Shown: positions 9,393 to 18,503, counted from the first letter of the stretch. The stretch is 64,000 nt of DNA from Erythrobacter insulae (GCF_007004095.1 NZ_VHJK01000001.1:996501-1060500); one strand, 5' to 3'. Notes: generated from the sequence alone by a model not told the origin. Numbers and translations are program-made.

Positions 9393-9809
9393 TTGCCTCG
9401 GGGGGAGAGTATCATCGAAAAGTCAGTCCATAATCCGACACCTTGGCTGCAACATTTCGGCCTTAATCATGCGGTCGAAGTGCAAGGCGGCCAGAGAACG
9501 CTTTACCTATCTGGACAAACCGCATCTGACGCCGATGGCGCGCTTTTGCATGCGGGCGATATGGTGGCCCAATACACGTCGGCATGGCAGAATATGCTCG
9601 ATGCGCTTGCGGCGGCGGGCATGGGGCCAGAAAACCTTGTCCGGCTGAACTTTTACACGACTGATGTCCCGAAATTCATGGAAATGGCCGACCAGATTAT
9701 GCCGCTTCATGTCGAAGCCGGGGCTCAGATTGTCAGCACATTGCTCGGCGTTCAGACACTCTACGATCCCGATGCCATGATCGAAATCGAAGGGACGGCT
9801 GTCGCCTGA
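9393..9809 (+). CDS. Rid family protein, atypical (lacks the RidA catalytic arginine)
   Basis: About 138 aa from a TTG at 9393. RidA-type proteins form trimers and hydrolyse reactive enamine/imine intermediates. The fold is recognisable from LYLSGQTASDADG, the LDALAAAGMGPENLVRLNFY region and the C-terminal IEIEGTA. The arginine that RidA needs in its late strand (ARLP-type motif) is replaced here (GVQTLYDP), so this is probably one of the other Rid subgroups. The start is uncertain: no ATG or GTG lies before the conserved part, and the good ribosome binding site GGGGGGAGAG at 9400-9409 sits downstream of the TTG and just before an ATC codon. Confidence 0.75.
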   Translation: MPRGESIIEKSVHNPTPWLQHFGLNHAVEVQGGQRTLYLSGQTASDADGALLHAGDMVAQYTSAWQNMLDALAAAGMGPENLVRLNFYTTDVPKFMEMADQIMPLHVEAGAQIVSTLLGVQTLYDPDAMIEIEGTAVA

Positions 9810-9865
9810 TCATGTGTTTGGTGCGCCGCGCCGGAACATGCGCGGCGTTTGCCCATTGATGTTGC

Positions 9866-10081
9866 ATGGCAACACCGTCTGAACTCACCGAGCCTGAAAC
9901 CAGCGCGATCATCGAAATGGCGCTGAGCGATCATGTGGCCTTTGCCGAAATCGAAGCGCAATTTGGCTTGGCAGAGAAACAGGTCAAAGTGCTTATGCGC
10001 GATAACCTGAAACCTTCAAGCTACCGCACCTGGCGTAAGCGCGTGCGCGAATTTTCTGACCGGCGCGAACATTACAAATAG
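9866..10081 (+). CDS. Small DUF2805 / TIGR03643 family protein
   Basis: 71 aa. Contains ETSAIIEMALSDHVAFAEIE, FGLAEKQVKVLMR and YRTWRKRVREF, which I recognise as the TIGR03643 (DUF2805) family, a small helical protein resembling a helix-turn-helix DNA-binding fold. No function has been established as far as I know. Stand-alone gene, 56 nt after the Rid gene on the same strand. Confidence 0.8.
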   Translation: MATPSELTEPETSAIIEMALSDHVAFAEIEAQFGLAEKQVKVLMRDNLKPSSYRTWRKRVREFSDRREHYK

Positions 10082-10192
10082 CCGGCTTGAGCGGGTCATC
10101 CGTTTTCCTACATGGCTTTGCCGCGGTAGGGGGCAAGACTGCTCTTTGAAATCGTGATCATGGCCGGCGCAGGCCAATATGGCGCGGCGACG

Positions 10193-10221
10193 TTGGACAT
10201 TTGTCATGCGTGTCCTACACA
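10193..10221 (+). promoter_or_regulatory. Possible promoter with internal inverted repeat before the RHH gene
   Basis: TTGGAC at 10193-10198 and TACACA at 10216-10221 are separated by 17 bp, the usual -35/-10 spacing. GGACA / TGTCC (10195-10199 and 10211-10215) form a short inverted repeat in the same span. It lies about 98 nt upstream of the ribbon-helix-helix gene. Weak evidence; consensus match is partial. Confidence 0.3.
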
Positions 10222-10318
10222 GCATTTATCATGCAATTCAGCGGCTTGGCATGTAGGCACCGGATGACAACCACGGCAATGTGTCATGCCTTCCCAACAT
10301 CTGTTATTCCAAACCATC

Positions 10319-10555
10319 ATGCCCTCACCGCTTTACCATCCGCCCGTAAAACGCTCTGTCGAAATCGCCGGGCACAAGACCAGCATATCGCTTGAGCCGG
10401 TGTTCTGGGACATGCTGCGCAAGGCAGCTGACGACGAAGACGTTCCGATCAACGCCATCGTAGCGCGGATTGATGGTGAGCGGATACAGGCGGAAACACC
10501 GCCCGGCTTGGCCAGCGCGCTGCGGGTGTGGCTCGTCAGCCGAACCGCGCCTTAA
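10319..10555 (+). CDS. Ribbon-helix-helix domain protein
   Basis: 78 aa from the chosen ATG. The sequence [20 protein letters not shown] followed by [20 protein letters not shown] fits the ribbon-helix-helix family with an N-terminal strand and two helices (RHH_4 type). Such proteins are small DNA-binding dimers, often repressors; the target here is unknown. An ATG 33 nt upstream would add a non-conserved leader. Its stop overlaps the murA stop by 4 bp (TTAA) on the opposite strand. Confidence 0.8.
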   Translation: MPSPLYHPPVKRSVEIAGHKTSISLEPVFWDMLRKAADDEDVPINAIVARIDGERIQAETPPGLASALRVWLVSRTAP

Positions 10556-11835
10556 TCGTCGCCAACGCGCTCGATATCGGCGCCGACCAGCTGAAGTTTT
10601 TCCTCTAGCCGTTCATACCCGCGATCAAGGTGGTAGATACGGCGGACCTGTGTTTCGCCCTCTGCCGCAAGCGCCGCGATAATCAGGCTCATCGAGGCGC
10701 GCAGATCGGTCGCCATCACTTCTGCGCCGGTCAGATCGACCGGGCCTTTTACAATCGCGGTGCGGCCCTCGGTCGCGATATCGGCGCCCATCCGGGTCAA
10801 TTCGGGCACGTGCATGAACCGGTTTTCAAAGATCGTTTCTTTCAAAACGCTGGTGCCATTCGCTTTGGACAGCAGGCTCATCAATTGGGCCTGCATATCG
10901 GTGGCGAGACCGGGAAACGGAGCGGTCGTCAGATCGGTTGGCTTAAGCGGCGCATTGGCGGCGACACGCACTCCTTTGGCGTCTTCCTCCACCTCAAGCC
11001 CGATGGCGCGCAGTGCGGCGAGTGTGGAGCTCATATCATGCGCGTTTGCCCCTTCGAGCCGGACATCACCGCCGGTAATCGCGGCGGCGCAGGCATAAGA
11101 GCCCGCTTCGATCCGGTCCGGCATGACCTTATACGTCGCGCCGTTCAGCCGTTTAACACCATGGATGGTCAGGTCCGAGCTGCCGATCCCTTCAATTTCC
11201 GCGCCCATCGCGACCAGCAAATTGCAAAGATCGACAATCTCCGGCTCACGCGCGGCGTTGAACAATCGGGATGTGCCATTGGCCAAAACCGCGGCCATCA
11301 AAGCATTCTCTGTCGCGCCAACCGACACAACGGGAAAGTCAAAATCGCCGCCCGGTAAACCGCCATCAGGAGCGATCGCTTTGACATAGCCCTGCGTCAG
11401 CTCGATTTGCGCACCAAACGCTTCAAGCGCTTTCAAATGCAGATCAATAGGACGGTTACCGATCGCGCAGCCGCCCGGCATCGAAACGGTTGCTTCGCCC
11501 ATCCGTGCGAGCATAGGGCCCAGCACCAGAATTGAAGCACGCATTTTGCGGACCAGATCATACGGTGCCACGCTGGATGTGATGCGCGTCCCTTCGAGCG
11601 TCATGACCCGTCCAAAATCCTCTGGCCGTGTCCCTTGGATGGCCGTGGTGATGCCGAACTGGTTCATCAGGTGCTGAAACCCGTCAATATCTGCCAGCCG
11701 TGGAAGATTGCGCAGGGTCAGCGGTTCTTCTGTAAGAATCGCACACGGAATCAGAGTGAGCGCCGCGTTTTTGGCGCCGGAGATGGGAATCGTGCCCGAA
11801 AGGCGATTGCCGCCGCGAATGATAAGTTTGTCCAT
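10552..11835 (-). CDS. murA: UDP-N-acetylglucosamine 1-carboxyvinyltransferase
   Basis: 427 aa, usual length. MurA transfers enolpyruvate from PEP to UDP-GlcNAc, the first committed step of peptidoglycan synthesis, in the cytoplasm. Seen: start [16 protein letters not shown] at about 22-28, and the catalytic loop GCAIGNRP holding the PEP-reactive (fosfomycin-sensitive) cysteine. The C-terminal part has [14 protein letters not shown]. The ATG at 11835 follows AAAGGGTAGATCC; an ATG 36 nt upstream is not needed. Divergent from galU. Confidence 0.97.
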   Translation of the reverse strand: MDKLIIRGGNRLSGTIPISGAKNAALTLIPCAILTEEPLTLRNLPRLADIDGFQHLMNQFGITTAIQGTRPEDFGRVMTLEGTRITSSVAPYDLVRKMRASILVLGPMLARMGEATVSMPGGCAIGNRPIDLHLKALEAFGAQIELTQGYVKAIAPDGGLPGGDFDFPVVSVGATENALMAAVLANGTSRLFNAAREPEIVDLCNLLVAMGAEIEGIGSSDLTIHGVKRLNGATYKVMPDRIEAGSYACAAAITGGDVRLEGANAHDMSSTLAALRAIGLEVEEDAKGVRVAANAPLKPTDLTTAPFPGLATDMQAQLMSLLSKANGTSVLKETIFENRFMHVPELTRMGADIATEGRTAIVKGPVDLTGAEVMATDLRASMSLIIAALAAEGETQVRRIYHLDRGYERLEEKLQLVGADIERVGDD

Positions 11836-11963
11836 GGATCTACCCTTTAGAGTTTTTCGCGCGCCGCGCAAACGCCGCGGCGCTCTGGACCGGCGACGTC
11901 GTATCTTTGCAACGTTAAGGTTCCGGTTGACGGGAACTTCGTCAACGCCGTAACCCGATTACC

Positions 11964-12845
11964 ATGACCAAACAAAGACCAATCAAGAAAGCCGTTTTCC
12001 CCGTTGCGGGGCTCGGCACACGCTTCCTTCCGGCCACCAAAGCGATCCCAAAGGAATTGCTGCCCATCGTTGATCGCCCGCTCATTCAATACGCGGTCGA
12101 TGAAGCGCGCGAGGCGGGGATCGAGCAAATGATCTTTGTCACCGGCCGCGGGAAAACCGCCATCGTCGAACATTTCGATGTCGCTTATGAGCTGGAAGAC
12201 ACAATGACCCAGCGCAGCAAGGATCTGAGCGTGCTCGACGCGACGCGCGCAACGCCGGGCGATATCATCACCGTACGTCAACAGGTGCCCATGGGTCTGG
12301 GTCATGCGATCTGGTGCGCGCGGGCGATTGTGGGTGATGAACCGTTTGCGATTTTCCTTCCCGATGAATTGATGGTTGGGAAAAAGGGCGGTTCTGGCTG
12401 CATGAAACAAATGGTCGAGGCCTATAATGAGGTTGGCGGCAATCTCATCAGCGTCTTGGAAGTGCCCATGGAGGAAGTCTCCAGCTACGGCGTGATCGCG
12501 CCCGGTGCAGAGAACGGTGCGCTGACCGAAGTGATCGGGCTGGTTGAGAAGCCACCCGTCGCCGAGGCCCCTTCGAACAAAATCGTTTCCGGTCGATATA
12601 TCCTTCAACCTGAGGTCATGCGCACGCTTGAAACCCAAGGCAAAGGCGCCGGCGGAGAGATTCAATTGACCGACGCGATGGCCAAGATGATCGGTACCCA
12701 GCCGTTCCACGCGGTGACCTTTGACGGCAATCGCTATGATTGCGGGAGCAAGGTTGGCTTTGTCGAAGCCACGCTGGCCTTGGCCCTAGCGCGCGAAGAT
12801 ATGGGCGCAGATGTTCGCGCAATTGCCGAGCGTTTGCTGAAATAG
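11964..12845 (+). CDS. galU: UTP-glucose-1-phosphate uridylyltransferase
   Basis: 293 aa, typical of GalU. Makes UDP-glucose from UTP and glucose-1-phosphate, the donor for surface polysaccharides and glycolipids. The N-terminal nucleotide-binding motif VAGLGTRFLPATKAIPKE is at about residues 13-30. Further hallmarks are GLGHAIWCA, a short FLPDELM, and EVIGLVEKP. Divergent from murA (128 bp apart), followed by a strong bidirectional terminator. Confidence 0.95.
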   Translation: MTKQRPIKKAVFPVAGLGTRFLPATKAIPKELLPIVDRPLIQYAVDEAREAGIEQMIFVTGRGKTAIVEHFDVAYELEDTMTQRSKDLSVLDATRATPGDIITVRQQVPMGLGHAIWCARAIVGDEPFAIFLPDELMVGKKGGSGCMKQMVEAYNEVGGNLISVLEVPMEEVSSYGVIAPGAENGALTEVIGLVEKPPVAEAPSNKIVSGRYILQPEVMRTLETQGKGAGGEIQLTDAMAKMIGTQPFHAVTFDGNRYDCGSKVGFVEATLALALAREDMGADVRAIAERLLK

Positions 12846-12875
12846 GCAGCCAAACAGACCGCGCCGCACAAACAA

Positions 12876-12912
12876 AAAGCCCCGGACTTGCGACCTGCAA
12901 ATCCGGGGCTTT
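12876..12912. terminator. Bidirectional rho-independent terminator
   Basis: Perfect 11-bp stem AAAGCCCCGGA / TCCGGGGCTTT with a 15-nt loop, followed by GTTTTG on the plus strand and by T-rich sequence on the minus strand. It lies between the convergent galU and flotillin genes and can serve both. Confidence 0.85.
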
Positions 12913-12928
12913 GTTTTGCGATTGTCGT

Positions 12929-14686
12929 TTACTCGGCGGGTTTGCCGGCTTCCGCGGTACTCTCTGAGGCAGGCTCACCGCCGATGGTGCCGGCGTCAAA
13001 GCTGATGTCAGAGCCAAGGCCGGAGAGCGCCTTTGCCGCATCCGAATCCGGATCTTCGGCAGCGGCCTGAACCAGCGACCCGAGCGAAGATCCGTTCAGG
13101 CCCAGCTCTTTCATCAATCCATCCAGAACGGGGGCCTGCGCCCGGTAAGCGAGAGCGGCGGAAACTGCATCGTTTGCCAGATTGCCCGATCCTCCGCCCG
13201 ATCCGCCGCCGCTGCCACCGCCGCCGGAGCCGTTGCCGCCGCCATTCGTGAGCCCATCGACCTGCACAATCTTGATCGAGTCGATTGCTTCCATCGGCTT
13301 CGCGCTTTCGCGGATGACATCCGGCAATACTTTCAGCAACGCCAGCTTGGTCTGCAGGCTGATCTGATCCATCGAAAGGATGTTGGCTGCCTCGTTGATC
13401 GCTTCCTGTCCGGCGGCCTCCACTTCGAAGCGCACCCGGTCTGCCTCGGCACGCAGGATTTCCGCGTCCGCATCACCCTTTGCTTCCAACCGGGCCGCTT
13501 CGGCGCGGTTGGTTGCTGCGTCTTTCTCGGCCTCGGCTTCCACCTTGATACCGATGGCCTCACGCTCGGCCTGCTTGGCCGCTTCGATCAGCTCGATTTT
13601 CTTCTGACGTTCAGCAATTTCGCTTTCGCGCGCGGTCACCACGCGTTCTTCGGCTTCCACTGCTTTGGCGCGAGCCGCGTCGGCTTCAGCCTTGGCCTGG
13701 CTTTCTTCGCGCGATTTGTTCTGAACGGCGATCTGCTGTTCCTGACGCGCAATTTCCAGAGCACGGACTTGATCAATCCGGGCCTCTTCAACGGTCCGGT
13801 CGGCCTCGATCTGCTGGCTGTCGACCTGGCGCTTTGCCTCAATCCGCGCCGCATCGGCTTCGCGTTGACGCTCAGCCTGCTCGCGGGCGATTTCCGACAT
13901 TTGCGACGCGCGGCGGACTTCGACTTCGCGCTCTTGGCCGAGACGGGCGTATTCGGTGTCACGGCTGATTTCGAAGCTTTTCTGATCCGCTTCGAGGTTC
14001 TTTGATTCCATCTGGACGCGGGTGTCCTGCTCGATATCGTTACGCAGTTTCTTGCGGGCTTCGATTTGCTCGGTTAGTTTGGTCAGACCCTCGGCATCAA
14101 ACGCATTATTCGCATTGAAATGCTCGATGCTGGTTTGGTCGAGACCCGTCAGCGAAACCGATTCCAGTTCCAGACCGTTCATCGCCAGATCGCTTGATGA
14201 AACCTGCTGAACCTTTTGCACAAAATCGGCGCGCTGCTCGTGCAGTTCATTCATGCTCATACCTGCTGCGACCGAACGCAGCGCATCGACGAATTTGCCT
14301 TCGACAAGATCTTTGAGCATTTCCGGCTGCATCGTGCGCTGGCCCAGTGTTTGCGCAGCCATCGCGATCGCACCGGCATCGGGCCGGACACGCACATAGA
14401 ATTCCGCCTTCACATCAATCCGCAGGCGGTCCAGCGTAATCAGCGCCTCGCCATCGCGGCGAACCACCGGCAGCACCAGCGTGTTCATATTGACCGGCAT
14501 CGTTTCATGGAACACCGGCAGCACCAAAGCGCCGCCATTCATAACGACTTTTTCCCCGCCGACACCGGTTCGGACAAACGCGATCTCTTTCGAGGCGCGC
14601 CGGTAAAGTGTGGTCAGCATGATGAAGATGATGATGAGCAGCGCGATCCCGCCGCCAACCAACATTGCGAGTGTTAAAAGATCCAT
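12929..14686 (-). CDS. Flotillin family (SPFH domain) membrane scaffold protein
   Basis: 585 aa. An N-terminal membrane helix (about residues 4-26) is followed by an SPFH/band-7 domain (about 28-200) and a long coiled-coil rich in Glu, Ala and Arg (about 200-430). The C-terminal flotillin part (EAINEAANILSMDQISLQ) comes next, then a Gly/Ser-rich low-complexity stretch at about 485-503 and an acidic tail. Flotillins organise membrane microdomains and are linked to fluidity and stress. Placed 24 nt after an OB-fold membrane protein, as in the yqiJ-yqiK arrangement. A short TGC-rich gap contains the ribosome binding site GGAGGGA. Confidence 0.9.
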   Translation of the reverse strand: MDLLTLAMLVGGGIALLIIIFIMLTTLYRRASKEIAFVRTGVGGEKVVMNGGALVLPVFHETMPVNMNTLVLPVVRRDGEALITLDRLRIDVKAEFYVRVRPDAGAIAMAAQTLGQRTMQPEMLKDLVEGKFVDALRSVAAGMSMNELHEQRADFVQKVQQVSSSDLAMNGLELESVSLTGLDQTSIEHFNANNAFDAEGLTKLTEQIEARKKLRNDIEQDTRVQMESKNLEADQKSFEISRDTEYARLGQEREVEVRRASQMSEIAREQAERQREADAARIEAKRQVDSQQIEADRTVEEARIDQVRALEIARQEQQIAVQNKSREESQAKAEADAARAKAVEAEERVVTARESEIAERQKKIELIEAAKQAEREAIGIKVEAEAEKDAATNRAEAARLEAKGDADAEILRAEADRVRFEVEAAGQEAINEAANILSMDQISLQTKLALLKVLPDVIRESAKPMEAIDSIKIVQVDGLTNGGGNGSGGGGSGGGSGGGSGNLANDAVSAALAYRAQAPVLDGLMKELGLNGSSLGSLVQAAAEDPDSDAAKALSGLGSDISFDAGTIGGEPASESTAEAGKPAE

Positions 14687-14710
14687 ATTCCCTCCGATAA
14701 TCTATTGCGT

Positions 14711-15352
14711 TCAGGGCTGCAGCAGCGGGCTTTCGTAGCGCACGCCGAAGAATAACTCTCCTTCGCGGCGCACCAGAAGCACCGTCTCACCCTCGGCCAG
14801 TTCCGCTTGGCTGTCATGCGGTTCGACCATAATGAAATGGGGATGCCCGAAAGCATCTTTGACTTTGGCGCGCGCCGGTGAGCCCGCACGGGACGTACCC
14901 GTCTGGATCACGGCATCGCGCCGGACGAGGCTTTGTAGCCCGACGGCTGTCGTCTCGTCCTTAGGCAGCACTTTTTCGATTGGCCTCACAGCCAGTCCGT
15001 TCAGCGGCAGCGCCGCGCCTCCGGCGAGCAAAGCGGCAAAGCCTGCTGACAAAGGCGATCCCATCAATCCCGCGATCACAGCCTGCCCGACAACGCCGGT
15101 TACCGTGAACACAAACAGCAGGCTCGACAGCCAGATCAGGAATGGCACCCGGCCAAGACCAAGTACACTGGCAACCCCATCCATAAAACCGCTTGCCTCG
15201 AGCCCGTCTGCCAGATCGGCATCCACTTCGATCTCGATATCTTCAGCGCCTTCGAAAAGGTCTCCCACGCCGATGATTTGCAACGCCGCGATGATAAACA
15301 ACGCGATTAAAGAGGCGGCAAATGGCAGGTTGTACGGTTCAAGCAAAGTCAT
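14711..15352 (-). CDS. YqiJ-like membrane protein with OB-fold C-terminus
   Basis: 213 aa. Three hydrophobic segments (about 12-30, 70-95 and 100-120) are followed by a soluble part with FGHPHFIMVEPHDSQAELAE and a final VRREGELFFGV, consistent with the YqiJ / DUF1449 OB-fold domain (NfeD-like). Proteins of this kind are partnered with flotillins; here the flotillin gene follows directly on the same strand. The two probably form an operon driven from the AT-rich region to the right. Confidence 0.82.
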   Translation of the reverse strand: MTLLEPYNLPFAASLIALFIIAALQIIGVGDLFEGAEDIEIEVDADLADGLEASGFMDGVASVLGLGRVPFLIWLSSLLFVFTVTGVVGQAVIAGLMGSPLSAGFAALLAGGAALPLNGLAVRPIEKVLPKDETTAVGLQSLVRRDAVIQTGTSRAGSPARAKVKDAFGHPHFIMVEPHDSQAELAEGETVLLVRREGELFFGVRYESPLLQP

Positions 15353-15547
15353 TGGATTCCGCCCGCGAAACGGGGCGCCGCAAACCTTGCGACGGAGTGT
15401 TTCCTGATTTTTCCCATGAACAGAGCATTAACATATGTTTCGCAAAAATAACAGAAGAATCGCTATATTGGTTTTATAAATACGTATGGCGAACGATTAT
15501 TGCCCAATAGCAATTGTATTGTTGCGAATCGTGCTCATATGGAAATC
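15353..15547. other. AT-rich intergenic region upstream of the flotillin operon
   Basis: 195 bp between the P450 stop and the OB-fold protein start, both on the minus strand. From about 15400 to 15530 it is visibly richer in A and T than anything nearby, with runs such as TTTTATAAATACGTAT and CAAAAATAACAG. It probably carries the promoter of the flotillin operon. No clear hairpin terminator for the P450 operon was found and no gene is visible. Confidence 0.5.
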
Positions 15548-16840
15548 TTAAGCTGCCGATATTCGCAGTGGAAGCGATTTTAGTCCGCCGACAAAGGTAC
15601 TCTTCGCACGCGGCGCGTTTCCAACAAGCTCTACCGTCTCGATCCGGTCCAGCAGCACTTCAAACAATATCCGCATTTCAAGCCGCGCCAGATGCAGGCC
15701 AAGGCATTGATGCGCGCCGGCTCCGAATGCGAGATGGCGGTTCGGCGATCTTCCGGCATCAAAACGGCGTGGATCATCAAATTGCGCCGGATCATGATTG
15801 GCCGCGACATAATTGATCATCAGCCAGTCACCCTGCTTTAAATCCTGCCCGCCGAGCTGCGTATCCGTGGCCACCGTGCGCATAAAATGCTGCACCGGGG
15901 AGGTCCAACGGATCGCTTCTTCAACAATGCCCGCCAGCATTGTCCGGTCCGCTTTCACCTGTGCAAATTGCTCCGGGTCCTGCGCCAAGGCCAGCATTGC
16001 GCCAGCGGTAGAGGCCGAAGTCGTATCATGCCCTGCGGCCGCCAATATGATGTAATAGCCCATCATATCGCGATCATTCAGCGGCTCTCCGTCAACCATT
16101 GAATTGGCAATCGTGCTGGCGACATCGGTCGTCGGATTGGCGCGTTTGTCTGCGGTGATCCCTGCAAAATAGGCTTCGAAATCTTTCACCGCACCCGCAA
16201 CCAGCTGAGTGATCTGTTCCGGCGTCATCGCAGCCATGCCTGACTGGTTGAGATCTTCGTCCTGACCGCCAAACATCTGCTGTGTCAGCATCATCATGCG
16301 CGGCTCGTCCGCTTCGGGTACCCCAAGGATCTGCATAACGACGTGGAGCGGATAGGGACCCGAAACCTGCTTTACGAAATCAATGTCAGGCCCGGCATCC
16401 AGCATCCGATCCACCGCCCGATTGGCAATGGCGCGGATTTCACTCTCTATCGTTTTCAGGTTCTTGGGCATGAACCATTCCTGGGTCAGCTTGCGATACT
16501 GCATATGAATGGGCGCATCGAAAGTGACCAGGCTGGCGACCATATGTTCGCTGCCACCGGTCATCGCTTTGGCAAAGGCGATGCCCTCGTTTAGCGAAAA
16601 GACAACGGTTTGCGGGTTGTTGAGATAGGTCGCATTGTCTTTTGAAACCTGCATCACCTCGTCATATCCGGTCACCAGCCAGAACGGGCGGTGCACATCC
16701 TCCACGCCGTTTACCCGCACAACCGGAGACTGGGACCGGATGGCGTCGAACCGGTCCAGCAAGCTATCCCAGTTTGCATAGCTTTGCGGATCAATGACCG
16801 CACGGCTGTTTTCTGGATCGAGTGCCGGGATGCTGTTCAT
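15548..16840 (-). CDS. Cytochrome P450
   Basis: 430 aa soluble bacterial P450. P450s use heme and electrons from a ferredoxin to hydroxylate substrates. Seen: I-helix AAGHDTTSAS with the oxygen-binding acid-Thr pair, K-helix EEAIR (ExxR), and the heme loop FGAGAHQCLGLHLAR with the thiolate Cys. The family is not assigned; overall look is like class I P450s for terpenoid, steroid or fatty-acid substrates. Starts 3 nt after the acyl-CoA synthetase stop, so the pair is an operon acting on the same carboxylic compound (inference). No ferredoxin gene is adjacent. Confidence 0.93.
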   Translation of the reverse strand: MNSIPALDPENSRAVIDPQSYANWDSLLDRFDAIRSQSPVVRVNGVEDVHRPFWLVTGYDEVMQVSKDNATYLNNPQTVVFSLNEGIAFAKAMTGGSEHMVASLVTFDAPIHMQYRKLTQEWFMPKNLKTIESEIRAIANRAVDRMLDAGPDIDFVKQVSGPYPLHVVMQILGVPEADEPRMMMLTQQMFGGQDEDLNQSGMAAMTPEQITQLVAGAVKDFEAYFAGITADKRANPTTDVASTIANSMVDGEPLNDRDMMGYYIILAAAGHDTTSASTAGAMLALAQDPEQFAQVKADRTMLAGIVEEAIRWTSPVQHFMRTVATDTQLGGQDLKQGDWLMINYVAANHDPAQFDDPRRFDAGRSPNRHLAFGAGAHQCLGLHLARLEMRILFEVLLDRIETVELVGNAPRAKSTFVGGLKSLPLRISAA

Positions 16841-16843
16841 ATT

Positions 16844-18382
16844 CTATGCTCCGACTTTGGCTTCATATTCATCGCGCAGCTCGCGCTTGTACAATTTGCC
16901 ATTGGCTTCACGCGGCAAATCAGGCCTGAAATCGAACAGCTTGGGCATCTTCATCCGTGCCAGCTGCGGGGCAAGAAATTCGCGCAGTTCATGTTCCAAC
17001 GCCTCGCCCGCATCAGCCATGTCGAGCGGCTGCACCACCGCCACAACCTTCTCACCCAGATCAGGATCAGGCGCACCGATTACGGCGGCATCCATCACCT
17101 TGTCATGCGTGACCAGCAGGTTCTCGATTTCCTGAGGATAGATATTGACCCCGCCCGAAATGATCATGTGGCTTTTGCGGTCGGTCAGGAACAGAAACCC
17201 GTCTTCGTCGAGATGACCGATATCACCAAGCGTCATCCACCCTTTGGGATGCATCGCCTCTCGCGTTTTTTCCGGGTCGTTGTGGTAAGTCGGCAAAAGA
17301 GCGTTCTCGAAATAGATCAGACCGTCCTGACCCGCTGGCAGATCCTCGCCCTCGGCTCCGCAAACATGCAGCGTGCCGTAAATCGCCTTGCCGACGCTGC
17401 CGGGGTGCGTAAGCCAGTCTTCGGATTTGACCAAGGTCATTCCGATGCCCTCGCTTCCTGCGTAATACTCGTTCACGATCGGGCCCCACCATTCGATCAT
17501 TTCCTGTTTGATCGGCACCGGGCAAGGAGCAGCAGCATGCAGAGCGCGTTGATGGCTAGACAGGTCATATCTGGTACGCAGCGCCGGATCGAGCTTCAGG
17601 AACCGTACAAAGTGGGTGGGGACCCACTGGCTGTCTGTAACCTTGTAATCCTGAATGGCTTTCAAAGCGGCCTCGGGCTCGAATTTCTCCATCACCACCA
17701 CTGTCCCGCCGAGCCTGTGCGCGGTCGAAGCCCAGCCGATCGGGGCGGCATGATAAAGCGGCGCTGGCGAAAGATAGATCATCGAGCCATCCGCAGGCAT
17801 TCCTGCCCCCATCATCGCAAGGCCCATCAAAGGATTGGGAGCAAGCGGATCGGGGTCTTCGGGCGGCGCGGGTCGAATGCCTTTCGGCCGTCCGGTCGTC
17901 CCTGACGAGTACAGCATCACCAACCCGGCGCTTTGATCCGCAATCGGATCGGCGCTTTGCGCATCCAGTTGAGCCGCAAAATCGCTTTCGTCACCCGATC
18001 CAATCGTAAGTATCGGAACATCGGGACAGGCTTCGCGAATGCCGGGCAAGATATCTTCAAAAGCCGCCGAGGTGATCAGAAATTTCGCTTCACTATCCCG
18101 CAGGATATATGCGATTTCCGGCGCGGTCAGACGCGTTGAAATCGGAACAAGCATCGTTCCAGCTCGCTGCGAGCCCCAAATTATTGTGAAAAACTCCATT
18201 CGGTTTTCCAGCAAGACCGCAAAGGCATCATTGGCGCGCAATCCGCGTGCGCGCAGCAGTTGCGCAAACCGGTTGGCGGCAGCGTCCAGCTCTCCGAAGG
18301 TCATTTGCGCGCCGCTGCCTGCCATAATCACAGCGGGATCATCAGGCCTCGTCTGGGCATGGGCGATCGGATGCAAGGTCAT
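16844..18382 (-). CDS. Acyl-CoA synthetase (AMP-forming)
   Basis: 512 aa from the chosen ATG. Members activate a carboxylic acid as acyl-AMP and then make its CoA thioester. Seen: P-loop-like A3 motif MLYSSGTTGRPKG, the adenine-site region YYAGSEGIG, and TDRKSHMIISGGVNIYPQE before the C-terminal domain, with a late catalytic Lys in ANGKLYKRELR. The start at 18382 follows GGGAGAGGAAAAT; a longer open frame to 18505 has no conserved sequence. First gene of a two-gene operon with the P450. The acid used cannot be inferred. Confidence 0.92.
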   Translation of the reverse strand: MTLHPIAHAQTRPDDPAVIMAGSGAQMTFGELDAAANRFAQLLRARGLRANDAFAVLLENRMEFFTIIWGSQRAGTMLVPISTRLTAPEIAYILRDSEAKFLITSAAFEDILPGIREACPDVPILTIGSGDESDFAAQLDAQSADPIADQSAGLVMLYSSGTTGRPKGIRPAPPEDPDPLAPNPLMGLAMMGAGMPADGSMIYLSPAPLYHAAPIGWASTAHRLGGTVVVMEKFEPEAALKAIQDYKVTDSQWVPTHFVRFLKLDPALRTRYDLSSHQRALHAAAPCPVPIKQEMIEWWGPIVNEYYAGSEGIGMTLVKSEDWLTHPGSVGKAIYGTLHVCGAEGEDLPAGQDGLIYFENALLPTYHNDPEKTREAMHPKGWMTLGDIGHLDEDGFLFLTDRKSHMIISGGVNIYPQEIENLLVTHDKVMDAAVIGAPDPDLGEKVVAVVQPLDMADAGEALEHELREFLAPQLARMKMPKLFDFRPDLPREANGKLYKRELRDEYEAKVGA

Positions 18383-18503
18383 AATTTTCCTCTCCCTTGC
18401 GCACTGCGTTATCTGCGTGCGCGATTCACTCTCTATTTGAAACCTAACGGAGGAAAGGCACCACTCAAGTGAAATCGGAAAAAGAGTGCCGAGGCCGCGG
18501 CAC

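Noticed and set aside
16691-17905. 404-codon plus-strand frame opposite the P450 and acyl-CoA synthetase
   Set aside because: Runs across two real genes of the other strand and lacks any family motif.
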